Below are positions 21,310-45,576 of a DNA stretch of 64,000 nt, piece after piece. The stretch spans positions 21,834,074 to 21,898,073 of the forward strand of contig CM042540.1 in the NCBI GenBank assembly GCA_023630585.1, written 5' to 3'. The first letter of the stretch is position 1. Each line of letters begins with the position of its first letter. This DNA comes from Cranoglanis bouderius (lineage: Eukaryota > Chordata > Actinopteri > Siluriformes > Cranoglanididae). Below the pieces are notes generated by a model. The model was not told the DNA's origin. It did no database searches and saw nothing but the letters and a program-made list of their open reading frames with translations. The translations under genes and the position numbers were made by a program.

Positions 21310-22113
21310 ATGGGTAAGACCGAGGAATATAGCTGTGATGTGTGGTAAAAAGTTGTTGAGCTTCACAAAATGGGAAGTGGCTATAAGAAAATAGCACAAG
21401 CATTGAAAATGTCACCTACCACCTACCGAAGTCACCTACATCACCACAAGTTGTTTGGAAGGATTTCAAGAAAAAAGCCTCTACTTTCATCCAAAAACAA
21501 ATTCAAGCATCTTCAGTTTGCCAGACACTGCTGGAACTTCAAATGGGATCAGGTTCTATGGTCAGATGAAACCAAAATAGAGCTTTTTGGCAATAAACAC
21601 CAGAGATGCAGAGATGGTTTTGGTGCACACAGAGCCATATGGAAAAGTACCTCATGCACATGGTTAAATATGGTGGTGGCTATTTAATGTTTTGTGGCTG
21701 TTTTTCTACCAGAGGATCTGGACATTTTGTTAGGATACATGGCATCATGGACTCTATCAAATATCATTGCCACTGCCAGAAAGCTTAAAATGAGCCGTGG
21801 TTGGATCTTCCAGCAGAACAATGTTCCAAAACATACATCAATATCAACACAAAAATGGTTTACTGACCACAAAATCAAGGTCCTGCCATGGCCATCCCAG
21901 TCCCCTGACTTGAAACCCATAGAAAACCTGTGGGGTGAACTGAAGAGGAGAGTCCACCAGCATAGACCTCAAAATTGGAAGAATCTGGAGAGATTTGTAT
22001 GGAGGAATGGTCTCAGATCCCTTGCCATACATTCTCCAACCTCATCAGGCATTATAGGAGAAGTGCTAGAGCTGTTATCTTGGCAAAGGGAGGTAGCACA
22101 AAGTATTGACTGA
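21310..22113 (+). pseudogene. Family F Tc1-like transposase, decayed
   Basis: Starts ATGGGTAAGACC at 21310 and soon meets a stop. Pieces include KMGSGYKKIAQALKMS, then a large deletion of the linker, HLQFARHCWNFKWDQVLWSD and ETKIELFG. The frame then shifts repeatedly. The C-terminal part from 21790 reads MSRGWIFQQNNVPKHTSIST and SPDLKPIENLWGELKRRVH. The second catalytic Asp is Asn (QQNNVP), so the copy could not be catalytic. Confidence 0.85.
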
Positions 22114-22329
22114 AAGGGTATAATTGTTGTTGTGCACGTATATTTAACAAATGTATATATTTTTGGATAAACCTGTTTTCTTTGCAATTGTTTGATATCC
22201 ATGAGAACAGAGTATTTTTGTGATTTTTTTTAACAAAACCCATCCCATAAAAAAAAAACCTATCTCCTACCCCTCATCCTCACCACATTCTACAGAGTAA
22301 CCATTCAGATGCTGCATCCAGAGCAGCTG

Positions 22330-22635
22330 CATCACTGCCTCGTTCAGAAATTGCACCGTATTGGATCGCAAGACCCTGCAGCGGATAGTGAGGACAGCTG
22401 AGAAGATCATCAGGGTCTCTCTTCCCTCCATCATAGACATTTACACCACACACTGCATTTGCAAAGCCACCAGCATTGTGGATGACCCCACACACCCTTC
22501 ACACAAACTCTTCACCCCCCTGCCGTCTTGAAAAAGGTACCAAAGCATTTGGGCCCTCATGGCCAGACTGTGTAACAGCTTCTTCCCCCAAGCCATCAGA
22601 CTCCTCAATTCTCAGAGACTGGACTGACTCACAAC
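22330..22635 (+). pseudogene. L2-like LINE ORF2 C-terminal remnant
   Basis: Translation gives TLQRIVRTAEKIIRVSLPSI, IDIYTTHCICKATSIVDDPT and HPSHKLFTPLP, then a stop and ARLCNSFFPQAIRLLNS. This matches the conserved end of L2/CR1-group ORF2 proteins (DPSHPSH ... FPQAIRLLN). Only this 3' piece is present. Confidence 0.78.
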
Positions 22636-22637
22636 AG

Positions 22638-23640
22638 AGATGGAAACTTGAGTCTGCGACTTGGACTTGAGTCGCACTTAAGTCGCAAAAAATGACTTGC
22701 GACTTGACTTGGACTTGTGAACAACTAACTCGAGACTTGACTTGGACTTAAAGACAGAGACTCGTGAAAAAAACAAGTCATTTTGGTTTGGCATTCCCAA
22801 GTACATTCTCTCTTTACTACCCCACATGACAGCATCAAACACCACATTTTTCTATTCATTCCTCATTCATTCATTCCCTATCAGTATGTCCTGCATCCCG
22901 CAACTTGATGATGTTCCGCGTTTTGATTAGAAGTAAAAAGTTTGAACAGATTAAGTGTGGAAGCGGGGGCGTGCTTGAGGGCCAGTTTATGAATGGAAAA
23001 GGTGAGTGGTAAGGATTGCACATCTGCGGGGATTTATAGTATTGAATGTTCTGTGTTGCAGTGAGCCGAGGAAAGAATAAAAATGGGAGAGATGGGCGCC
23101 TTGAAAGACAGAGAGCGTCAACCAGCACAGAGCCGTGTGTGCGCGCAACTGTGTCTATAAAAATAAAACCGCTGAAAAGTGAAAGATAAAGAATATAGCA
23201 CCTTTTGAGTTGTTCCAAGCCTGCCTCCAGCTTCCTCATCAAAATGGTAGGCCTTTGGGTGTCGGAAATATGTCCCACATTGTCCCACACAAACTTATTA
23301 CTTGTCCCACATTTGGTCCACTTGCATCTGGTCACCCTACTCCGAAGGGCACTTTGAAGGGTGAGTAATCAAGCTAGTCATGCTGTAAGATTGCTTCAAA
23401 CTGAATTTCCAATAAAAATGACTTAAAAATTGATCCGTGTGACCATTATTTTTGAGCGCCACACCTTTTAGCCTTCCAGAGCTCTCACAATGGATGGTAA
23501 GGTGAAAGAACTATTGCTTAAAATAGAACAAAGACTTGAGACTTGACTTGGACCTCAAAGACTTGAGACTTGACTTGGACTCCACCTCAAAGACTTGAGA
23601 TTTGACTTGGACCTCAGGGACTTGTGAACATGTCTGACAC
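22638..23640. repeat. Interspersed repeat with ACTTGGACTTGAG ends, possible hAT-type MITE
   Basis: Starts CAGAGATGGAAACTTGAG and ends with several GACTTGAGACTTGACTTGG units and CTTGTGAACATGTCTG. The outer CAGAGATG and CAGACATG words are inverted-repeat-like. The middle (22780-23480) has no readable protein. A (CA)n tract follows at about 23637-23711. Confidence 0.5.
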
Positions 23641-23671
23641 ACACACACGCACATATACGCACATGCACATG

Positions 23672-23712
<41 letters not shown>

Positions 23713-23984
23713 AACTGAACACCATCCCATTCCCCTTGCAATTTTTTGCACATTTCTGTAATGACTACCTGTACTTTTGCTGCTATTGAACTTATATAAA
23801 TAAAAATTAATAAAAATATTATGTTTAATTTATTGTCACTATTATACACTTTATCTGGCTGCTAACGCAACAACTGATATGTCCACATATGGTATAAGCT
23901 AATCTGCTGAATACTATAGTATGTTATGTTTAGATTCACAGCATTTTTAAAATTATATTGTTCTATAGATCTTTTTGCACTACC

Positions 23985-24175
23985 TGTTAAACGGAAAGGA
24001 ATACGATGTCAGTTCATTCCAGAAAGACCTAAAGGAGGCCATTAAGATTGCTCAAGACAGCACAAAACGGGCTCAGAAGAAGCAGACTGAAAAGTAAACA
24101 GACGAGTCAAGGGCGTAGCCTTAGAGATTGGGGACAAGGTTCTGCTGGCCAATCATAAAGAACGGGCAAGAGCGA
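23985..24175 (+). pseudogene. LTR-retroelement integrase C-terminal remnant, left part
   Basis: Reads GKEYDVSSFQKDLKEAIKIA, QDSTKRAQKKQTEK, a stop, then (in another frame) VKGVALEIGDKVLLANHKER, the SH3-like C-terminal domain typical of Gypsy-type integrases (GDKVLL). It is interrupted by the Tc1-like element at 24176. Confidence 0.62.
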
Positions 24176-25041
24176 AACCCCAATTCCGAAAAAGTTGGGA
24201 CAGTATGGAAAAAACAAACAAAAAGAGTCATTTGAAAATTCAGTTCAATAATGCACCACACATTATCAGTCGGAGACAGGTCAGGACTGCAGACAGGCCA
24301 TGCTAGCACCCGCACTCTCTGCATACACAACCATGCACTTGTAATCTGGGCAGAATGTGGTTTGGCGTTGTCCTGCTCTGGTTGGCAGCATATGCTCCTC
24401 CAAAATGTGTACATATCTTTCTGCATTAATGGTGCCCTTACAGATGTGCAAGTTACCCATGCCATGGGCACTGACACACCCCCATACCATGACAGATGCT
24501 GGCTTTTGGACCTGACGCTGATAACAGCTTGGATGGTCCTTTTCCTCTTTGGCCCAGAGAACATGACGGCTGTTTTGTCCAAAAACTATTTGAAATGTTG
24601 ACTCGTCGGACCACAAAACATGATTCCACTGTGCTACTTTCTCAAATGAAACCGAGCCTAGAGGAGTCAGCATTGAGGATGCATCTGTTGGCAGATTGGC
24701 GAGCCTCGACCCATCCTTGCCCTTGAAGGACTAGGCCTTTTTTGGAGGTTCCTTATATACTATGATCAGATTAGATTCACATCACCTTCTTATTTCAACT
24801 TGTCACATCACTATTAGTCCTAAATTGTCCCTGTCCCAACTTTTTTGGAACGTGTTGCATGCATCAATTTCAAAATAAACATTTATCTTAAAAGAAACTG
24901 TGCAGTTGATTAGGTAAAACATCAAATACCGTGTCTTTATACATTTTTTGTTTAAATACAAGTCAAAGTACATTTACAAATCACTCCTCTTTGTTTTATT
25001 AGCATTTTCCATACTGTCCCAATTTTTCGGAATTGGGGTTG
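24176..25041 (-). mobile_element. Tc1/IS630-like element inside the integrase remnant
   Basis: Ends ACCCCAATTCCGAAAAAGTT and its complement AATTTTTCGGAATTGGGGTT, with TA after the right end. Minus-strand transposase pieces: VLWSDESTFQIVFGQNSRHV, SVMVWGCVSAHGMGNLHICK and (shifted) EQDNAKPHSAQITSAW, then SPDLSPTDNVW. The catalytic Glu is Asp in PTDNVW. The N-terminal DNA-binding part is missing. Confidence 0.82.
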
Positions 25042-25044
25042 TAT

Positions 25045-25140
25045 GTAGTCACATGGAAAAACCCTAATGTGCATGTGTACAAAGTTGAAGATCCTGTCAC
25101 AAAGAAGAATAAGGTAGTTCAAAGGAAGTTTCTGTAAATT
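25045..25140 (+). pseudogene. LTR-retroelement integrase remnant, right part
   Basis: Continues the left part after the Tc1-like insertion: NPNVHVYKVEDPVTKKNKVV then QRKFL and a stop. This reads as the end of the same integrase. Confidence 0.55.
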
Positions 25141-25362
25141 TCCTTCCCATCAGCCAGGATGATGCAGAATTGACTATACTTTCAACCTTGTCAAATGATG
25201 GATTAGACAGAGAATGGTCACAGAATAAAGGGGCTCCATTGTGTGCTGACGAAGACTATGATGACCAGAGGACAACTGCTTGGGTGCTTCAAACCGAGGG
25301 TCCGGAGATTGAATCCCATGAAGTCTTACGCCCGGTTATTTTGAAATTCAATGTTTCTACAT

Positions 25363-25820
25363 TGTCTGGAGCTGCGTAAGGGGCGGAGCGCTCTTTCTCT
25401 ATTCATTTACTACTGTTTACTGATCTTTATGCTATTTTTAAAAAAATGTAGAATAATTAATTAAATTATTTTGAAGGCATTTTGGTCTATGGCATTTTTT
25501 TTTTTTGCATGTGCCTAAAACTTTTGCACAGTATATGTATATGTTAATAATTATATTACATATGTATAGTATATGTTACTAATTATGGCTGAACCTCGTC
25601 TGTTGTTCAAGGACACACAGTAGATTTCACACACCAATCCACACATCTCCATCAGGTTACTGAGATTATAATGCTGGTTATTATTGTTTATACAGGAACT
25701 GAAAACTTCAGAATAAAACATTATAAACATCATTAATGACACACTGCTCATGTTTTCTACACAGTTACAGTGTCACTTTTACTCTTTACTCTGGTGTCTG
25801 GAGCTGCGTAAGGGGCGGAG

Positions 25821-25822
<2 letters not shown>
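25363..25822 (+). repeat. 27-bp direct repeat flanking a Tc1-type fragment
   Basis: TGTCTGGAGCTGCGTAAGGG followed by GCGGAGC occurs at about 25364-25390 and again at about 25796-25822. Between them lies the right end of a Tc1-type MITE (25400-25545, ending AAAACTTTTGCACAGTA), also seen at 42.78-42.92 kb. The second copy forms the start of the putative interferon-responsive promoter, so the first may be a duplicated promoter piece. Confidence 0.7.
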
Positions 25823-25824
<2 letters not shown>

Positions 25825-25857
<33 letters not shown>

Positions 25858-25858
25858 G
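25825..25858. repeat. (CT)n microsatellite
   Basis: Uninterrupted CT dinucleotides directly upstream of the ISRE. Confidence 0.9.
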
Positions 25859-25870
25859 GTTTTCTGTAAT

Positions 25871-25882
25871 GAAAGTGAAAGT
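25871..25882 (+). promoter_or_regulatory. ISRE / IRF-binding element
   Basis: GAAAGTGAAAGT fits the interferon-stimulated response element core GAAANNGAAA. It is about 190 bases upstream of a good donor (26071) ending a 5' non-coding exon, and suggests interferon or IRF control of the gene that follows. Confidence 0.7.
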
Positions 25883-25894
25883 GTTTTCGATGCA

Positions 25895-39117
<13,223 letters not shown>

Positions 39118-39152
39118 GTAAAGGCTGAGTTTTTATAAACTTATCACATACA

Positions 39153-39245
39153 TTGCCTTGCAAAAGTATTCAGACTCCTGTCCAGTTCTCTCATATTACT
39201 GAATTACAAATGGTACATTGAATTTTCATTTTATTTTGAAACTTT
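39153..39245. mobile_element. Tc1-type terminal remnant
   Basis: CATTGCCTTGCAAAAGTATT and CAGACTCCTG form a typical Tc1-family end; no body follows. Confidence 0.5.
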
Positions 39246-39299
39246 GAAACTGAAAATCAGTTATTGTAAGGTGACACTGGATTTATGTTGGGAAATAAT

Positions 39300-41382
39300 T
39301 TTAAGAAAAAATATATCTGCAAGCAGCAATGGCGGATTCTGCCTCAAGATTGCGGACCATTTCAAAATTGACATGGTAGAGAAATGTATTCCACAGATAC
39401 AACATTTCAGCACATTTGGATCAATGGCGGAGTTTAAGTTCATTTTTGTAGTTTTCCACAAATTATTATTGTAGAGAAAAATCCATCATGCAGACATTAT
39501 GGGTTCTTGAGACCCTTTTGTTCCCCCTGAGCAACAAGGCATGCATACTAACTTTCAGACATTTTGGCCTGGCGGGGTCGAAATGACATCATTTTGAATG
39601 TGTCAACGTTGAGACGTGGCCTGTAGCGCCTCTGTTTATGCCCATGCTTTCTGAGAAGTGTAAGTCTAGTCTCTAGTTTCAATGTGCCACAGTAGAACAA
39701 ATTTGACCAAAATTGACCAAGCTTCATGGTTCTGGAGAAGAAGACTTACTGTTTCTGTTAGCAGTAGCATTAGCTGTGGCCAAATTAGCCACAGAATGTC
39801 TGCCTAATAGACAGTCAGCCCACCCTTGCCAGAAAGCCTTGGTATGTGCGTGGCTCAAAGCTCACGCGCGCGTCAAGGGCTTGTGTCTGTGAGAATTTTG
39901 GAGAGCACACAAACTGTGGAGGAAGGGAGACTTCTACTAGCAGACTTCACAGCATTTAGCCGAGTATGCATATTTCAAATAATCATAATAAATCTATTTT
40001 TAATCTTATATTCACCCATTTCTCAGATGTGTTACTAAACATTGTCAAGAGTCTTCATATGAACTGGTGATTGAATTGGAGTATCCATTTTATGGCTAGC
40101 ATATGTGTAAAGCCTTATTTTAGTGTTAGTATTATTTAGTCCTCTGCTCACGTGTTTCTGAGTGAGCATATACAGATAGTTAAACACGTTTCAGCTTGTC
40201 GAGAGGTTTGAATGACCACTCAGGTGGAAAAGTAAAGTTGACACTTTTTACTTCCATAAGTGCAATCATGTAATTTCTCTTGACAATTTTCTCTTACATT
40301 TCTTGTGAAACTGAAAAGAAATACAAAAACACTTGTTTAACATACATTAGTCAGTGAATACAATTCAGTTTACATTGCAGTCTTTCAAGCTATATGCACT
40401 AAGCACATTGTGAAATAAGGCATGTATACCAATTTTCAGACATTTTGGACTTATGGTGCAGAGGGAAATTCACGTAGGATTTGGGCATGGCCTGTAGCGC
40501 CACCTATGGGCTCATGTTGGCCATTTGTGGTGTAGGAGTTAGTCGTGGCCTGTAGTATCGATATGCCAAATTTCAAAACTTTTTACCATTCAGATCTTGA
40601 GTTATTGGGCACTTTAGGGAGATAAGGAGAATAATAATAAATATAGCTGCAAGCAGCAATGTCAGATTCCTCCTCAAGATTGCAGACCATTTCAAGATTG
40701 ACATGGTAGAGAAATGTATTTTTGTAGTTTTCCATAAATGATCATTCCAAGGCAAACAGTGCTATCTAGCGGACGATAAAGATATTGTTAAATATAATAT
40801 AACAGATATTATCAAAGTTATTCCTTTTAATGTCATTGTTTTTGGAGATATGAGGTTGCCATCACACAAGGTATCATACTGTAGTGTCCTCTTTGTGTGT
40901 GGCACAGAACAAGTCCATAAGTTAATGTTCCATTGATTTATGGACACAAGAAATATTTGCAACAGTTGTCAATTCAGCAATATGTAAATAATTCGGCCAA
41001 TTTTTGATTCCTTATTGCTAATCACCCTATAGAAAGACATGTATCCCACTCATATGTACCACAGTTCAAGGCAAGCGGACCTTAGGTTAAGATTTTTGTA
41101 GCTTTCGACAGATTTTCAATGTACTGGAAAATCGATCTTGGCGGACATTGTGGGTCCCAATGACTTTTTTGTTCCCTTGAGAAATAAGGCATGTACCAAT
41201 TTTCAGACATTTTTGACTTATGGGGCAGCAGGAAAATCATGTAGACTTTTGGGTGTGGCCTGTAGCACCACCTATGGGCACATGTGGGCCATTTGTGATG
41301 TGGGAGTTGCTCGTGGCCTGTAGTATCAATGTGCCAAAACTTTTTACCATTCGGATCTTGAGTTATTGGGCACTTTAGGGAG

Positions 41383-41429
<47 letters not shown>

Positions 41430-41440
41430 TAACAATAGGT
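39300..41440. repeat. Diverged tandem copies of a GCAAGCAGCAATGG repeat
   Basis: CTGCAAGCAGCAATG..., TTTCAA(A/G)ATTGACATGGTAG and GCCTGTAGCGCC/CACC-type blocks recur at about 39315, 40645 and (without the head) 41100-41390. TTTTTACCATTC...GATCTTGAGTTATTGGGC closes two copies. An (ATA)n microsatellite follows at 41383-41428. No protein is encoded. Confidence 0.7.
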
Positions 41441-41489
41441 TTGCTCCTGACGGAGGAATCCTAATTATAAGAATAATAACAATAACAAT

Positions 41490-42040
41490 AGTTCCCTTTC
41501 AAAGGGAACTCAACGTTGTGTGAGCTTCACGCTGTGGGAAGCGCGGTGGTGTGAGACCAGTATCTGAAGTCTGTCTAAAATCATGGCTATTTAAAACGGC
41601 ACCTGTAAACCATGTGGTCAGCCTTATTATCTTCAGCGAAGACCGCATGTTGGTTGTCTGTGTGAACATTCCTAAAAACTCTTCACTTCTCTCTATTTTT
41701 TCAGGAAAAAAAAAAAATCTTTACTTTTCTGTCCATCACCTCTTAGAGAGTATAAGCTGTAGAGAGTTCAGGAAGGGTCTTACTCCCTGCTCCTGTTTCA
41801 TTACGGAGGAGGTAATTTTGTGTGAAGTGTATGAGAGTGGAGCATTCTGTGGCATGGCTCCGCTTCCGGCTCTGGGTTTCGGAACCTCGGTTTCAGACCC
41901 TGGGAGTCCCGTACGGATCTGGAGGGGGAATCAGAGACAAGCGCTGCTCTATCTCTTGCTCTTTCCTCCGGATCCGGCTCTCCGCTTCCGGGTTTTGGAG
42001 CTCGTGAAGTGACTTCTCCTTCTGGTATGGACAGTGAGAA
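41490..42040. repeat. Unclassified repeat-like block
   Basis: Starts CCCTTTCAAAGGGAACTCAA, a motif I associate with dispersed fish repeats. The 153-codon frame here has no recognisable domain and I do not call it a gene. Confidence 0.35.
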
Positions 42041-42044
42041 GGTG

Positions 42045-42252
42045 CTGGCTGCAGCCTGCAGAATGGGGCGGGGCTGCACTTTTGGGTGGGGCTACATGTG
42101 TCGCTGTACCCATAACTGGTCTTATTGGTTAGTGGCAATGTAATGACGTCAATGCCTACCCCTAACCCTAACCTCTAACTCTTATGAGTGGAGCGACACA
42201 TGTAGCCCCACCCAAATGTGCAGCCCTGCCCCGTTCTGCAGGCTGCAGCCAG
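42045..42252. mobile_element. 208-bp foldback MITE with ~68-bp inverted ends
   Basis: Left arm CTGGCTGCAGCCTGCAGAAT... and the complement of the right arm differ at only about six places over 68 bases. The loop contains CCCCTAACCCTAACC, a telomere-like sequence. No coding capacity; family unknown. Confidence 0.8.
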
Positions 42253-42376
42253 GTCTACTTGTGGAGAGTCAACTCAACCTCTCTGACTCACTCCAAGGAG
42301 CCAGAGGGGGAGCCAGTGCATCATTTTTACGTGGAGCATGATGCTTTTTCATGGTGAAAAAAACAATATGTATATA

Positions 42377-42945
42377 CAGTACTGTTCAAACGTTTTAGGC
42401 ACCCTAAAATTTTTTTTTTGTACAAACTTTGTTATAGATTTTTTATTTTATGACTTCTACATTATCAAATCAGAACAAAAAAACATTTTTGAATCCCAAA
42501 CATTAGTTTTTAGCACAAAATTAAATGTTACCGAAAAATGTTTGTATGTCATTAAAGAAAGCAGCATATTACGTGAGACCACTTTTCAGACGAAAAACAC
42601 AACGAAGGCTGTTGGATTTTGCTGCAAAAATAAAAAGCAAGTGCAACAGTCAAAGTCTCTAGAAGAACTGTTGCTGGTTCTGCAAGATGCTCAATAAAAC
42701 TTACCAGCTAATTTCCTTATAAAACTGCACAAATTGTACCAGAGACTACTATTTTTATTTTTCTGTCACACTAAATATTGACTTTGTTTCATTTACTACT
42801 GTTTACTGCTCTTTACGGTATTTATGGTACATTTTTAAAAAATGTAGAAATATTTAATTTCATTATTTTCAAAGCATCTTTGCTCTACAGCATTTATTTG
42901 CATGTGCCTAAAACTTCATTAAACTAAAAAGCTTTAGTGCCTAAA
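42377..42945. mobile_element. Tc1-type non-autonomous remnant
   Basis: Left end CAGTACTGTTCAAACGTTTT plus AGGCACC, right end GCATGTGCCTAAAACTT. The right half matches 25400-25530. Short decayed transposase words (TKLNVTEKCL) only. Confidence 0.6.
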
Positions 42946-42971
42946 ACTATCATTAAACTAAAAAGCTTTTG

Positions 42972-43076
42972 CACTGAACTCCGTGTCGGTGTGAAGCTCC
43001 TTCCCGGTACTGGACTAGAAAAATCAGCGAGAGCAGGGTTCAAATTTTGGTTCTGACCGGTATCGGATAAGAACTT

Positions 43077-43136
<60 letters not shown>

Positions 43137-43365
43137 GTTCTTAACCGATACCACTTAACACACACACACATATATGTGTGTGTGTGTGTGTGTGTGTAAG
43201 TTCTTAACCGATACCACTTAACACACACACACGTGTGTGTGTGTGTGTGTTAAGATCTTAACCGATACCAGTTAGAACCAAAATTTGAACCCTGCTCTGA
43301 CTGATTTCTCTAGTCCAGTACCGGGAAGGAGCTTCACACCGACACGGAGTTCAGTGCAGAAGCTT
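42972..43365. repeat. Long hairpin of LTR-derived arms around (TG)n
   Basis: TGAACTCCGTGTCGGTGTGA at 42977 and onward is the inverted copy of 43256-43365, about 105 bp per arm with few mismatches. Between them lie (TG)n tracts and two further CTTAACCGATACCACTTAAC words. Confidence 0.85.
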
Positions 43366-43450
43366 TTTAGTTTAATGATACAGAAAGCATAGTATATGTA
43401 CACACAAGAAATACTGATAAAGAATGATAAATGTCAGTTGGAACTAAGGG
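43256..43450 (-). mobile_element. LTR-like block of the endogenous retrovirus (left side)
   Basis: Matches 62570-62745 in the same orientation: CCGGGAAGGAGCTTCACAC, TTAGTTTAATGATACAGAAA and TGATAAAGAATGATAAATGT. On the minus strand this block ends CTTAACA. Only part of an LTR is recognisable. Confidence 0.6.
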
Positions 43451-43624
43451 CTACTTGATAGCAGTATTGTCTGTCACTGGACAGCGCTTGATGCGGCTGG
43501 TGTGAATCCACTGGGGGTGTGAATACCGTGAGGACAGCAGTACGGGTAATGGCCACCAGACGTGTAGGATAACCGAAGGCTGCTTCCCCAACCTTTCATG
43601 GTTTCAGGCTCTTGATGAGAACTA

Positions 43625-45133
43625 CAGGTGCATCTCAATAAATTAGAATGTCATGGAAAAGTTCATTTATTTCAGTAATTCAACTCAAATTGTGAAACTC
43701 GTGTATTAAATAAATTCAATGCACACAGACTGAAGTAGTTTAAGTCTTTGGTTCTTTTAATTGTGATGATTTTGGCTCACATTTAACAAAAACCCACCAA
43801 TTCACTATCTCAACAAATTAGAATATGGTGACATGCCAATCAGCTAATCAACTCAAAACACCTGCAAAGGTTTCCTGAGCCTTAAAAATTGTCTCTCAGT
43901 TTGGTTCACTAGGTAAGCCACAAACATTCATTGCCAAAGAAGCTGGCTGTTCACAGAGTGCTGTATCCAAGCATGTTAACAGAAAGTTGAGTGGAAGGAA
44001 AAAGTGTGGAAGAAAAAGCTGCACAACCAACCGAGAGAACCGCAGCCTTATGAGGATTGTCAAGCAAAATTGATTCAAGAATTTGAGTGAACTTCACAAG
44101 GAATGGACTGAGGCTGGGGTCAAGGCATCAAGAGCCACCACACACAAACGTGTCAAGGAATTTGGCTACAGTTGTCGTATTCCTCTTGTTAAGCCACTCC
44201 TGAACCACAGACAACGTCAGAGGCGTCTTACCTGGGCTAAGGAGAAGAAGAACTGGACTGTTGCCCAGTGGTCCAAAGTCCTCTTTTCAGATGAGAGCAA
44301 GTTTTGTATTTCATTTGGAAACCAAGGTCCTAGAGTCTGGAGGAAGGGTGGAGAAGCTCATAGCCCAAGTTGCTTGAAGTCCAGTGTTCAGTTTCCACAG
44401 TCTGTGATGATTTGGGGTGCAATGTCATCTGTTGGTGTTGGTCCATTGTGTTTTTTGAAAACCAAAGTTACTGCACGCATTTACCAAGAAATTTTGGAGC
44501 ACTTCATGCTTCCTTCCGCTGACCAGCTTTTTGAAGATGCTGATTTCATTTTCCAGCAGGATTTGGCACCTGCCCACACTGCCAAATGCACCAAAAGTTG
44601 GTTAAATGACCATGGTGTTCGTGTGCTTGACTGGCCAGAAAACTCACCAGACCTGAACCCCATAGAGAATCTATGGGGTATTGTCAAGAGGAAAATGAGA
44701 AACAAGAGGCCAAAAAATGCAGATGAGCTTAAGGCCACTGTCAAAGAAACCTGGGCTTCCATACCACCTCAGCAGTGCCACAAACTGATCACCTCCATGC
44801 CACGCCGAATTGAGGCAGTAATTAAAGCAAAAGGAGCTCCTACCAAGTATTGAGTACATGTACAGTAAATGAACATACTTTCCAGAAGGCCAACAATTCA
44901 CTAAAAATGTTTTTTTTATTGGTCTTTTGAAGTATTCTAATTTGTTGAGATAGTGAATTGGTGGGTTTTTGTTAAATGTGAGCCAAAATCATCACAATTA
45001 AAAGAACCAAAGACTTAAACTACTTCAGTCTGTGTGCACTGAATTTATTTAATACACGAGTTTCAAAACTTGAGTTGAATTACTGAAATAAATGAACATT
45101 TCCATGACATTCTAATTTATTGAGATGCACCTG
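43625..45133 (+). mobile_element. Full-length family B Tc1-like element
   Basis: TA flanks (43623-43624, 45134-45135) and CAGGTGCATCTCAATAAATT ends. Nearly identical to the element at 4556-6063 in opposite orientation. It lies between the LTR-like block and the integrase remnant of the endogenous retrovirus. Confidence 0.93.
43888..44853 (+). pseudogene. Family B Tc1-like transposase with lost start and one stop
   Basis: Colinear with the intact 321-residue copy. The start ATG has become ATT (43888-43890) and codon 62 CGA has become TGA (44071-44073); the frame is otherwise open to 44853. The catalytic set is complete: VLFSDESKF, DFIFQQDLAPAHT and SPDLNPIENLW. Two point changes therefore separate this copy from an open frame. 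Confidence 0.92.
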
Positions 45134-45219
45134 TATGTCTCTGGGAGGAAAGTGTGAGTAGGCTGTTCTGTGGGAGAGGGAGAGAAACAGAAACATCATC
45201 ATGTATACTGTTCAATTTT

Positions 45220-45576
45220 TTAATGAGAGCTTGAGTATAATAGCCATAGGGGGTTCTCTAAGAGCCCCTTAGTAAGGCATTCCTTAATGGTGCGATTTTT
45301 TCTTTCCACAATCCCTGAGCTCTGGGGATGATATGGAATATGAAAGTGCCAATCAGTATTTAGATACTTGCACAGTTTCTGTGTTACTTTGGAAACAAAA
45401 TGTGTACTATTGTCACTATCAATAATTTGGGGGATACCGTACTGTATTATTATTTGTTTTGCGAGAATTTTAATGACGGTATTGACATTTTCCTTTGAGC
45501 ATGGAAAGGCTTCTACCCATTTAGAGAATTTATCCACGATAACTAGAAGATATTTGAGACCTCTGATCGCTGGCAT
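45220..45576 (-). pseudogene. Endogenous retrovirus integrase core remnant
   Basis: The retroviral integrase catalytic core is readable: an Asp in VDKFSKWVEAF, a second in IDSDNSTHF (Gly-to-Ser beside it), and a Glu in IVERKNRT. The zinc-binding N-terminus and the C-terminal domain are not joined to it. It is cut off downstream near the Tc1-like insertion. No env sequence is visible. Confidence 0.85.

Larger units (their letters stand above)
19334..22240 (+). mobile_element. Outer Tc1-like element (family F), split by another Tc1
   Basis: The left end (19334-19505, ending in CAGGTTTATCCAAAAATATA) is the complement of the right end (22150-22240). The body resumes at 21090 with TTGTTAAATATAGGTGTGCAAC. 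Both parts together make one element whose 3' tip is truncated. A second copy lies at 34.9-35.4 kb. Confidence 0.88.

Noticed and set aside
41551..42012. 153-codon plus-strand frame
   Set aside because: No domain, no splice or promoter context, lies in repeat-like sequence.
42160..42176. Interstitial telomere array
   Set aside because: Only two to three CCCTAA units in the loop of a foldback element; too short for a telomere relic.
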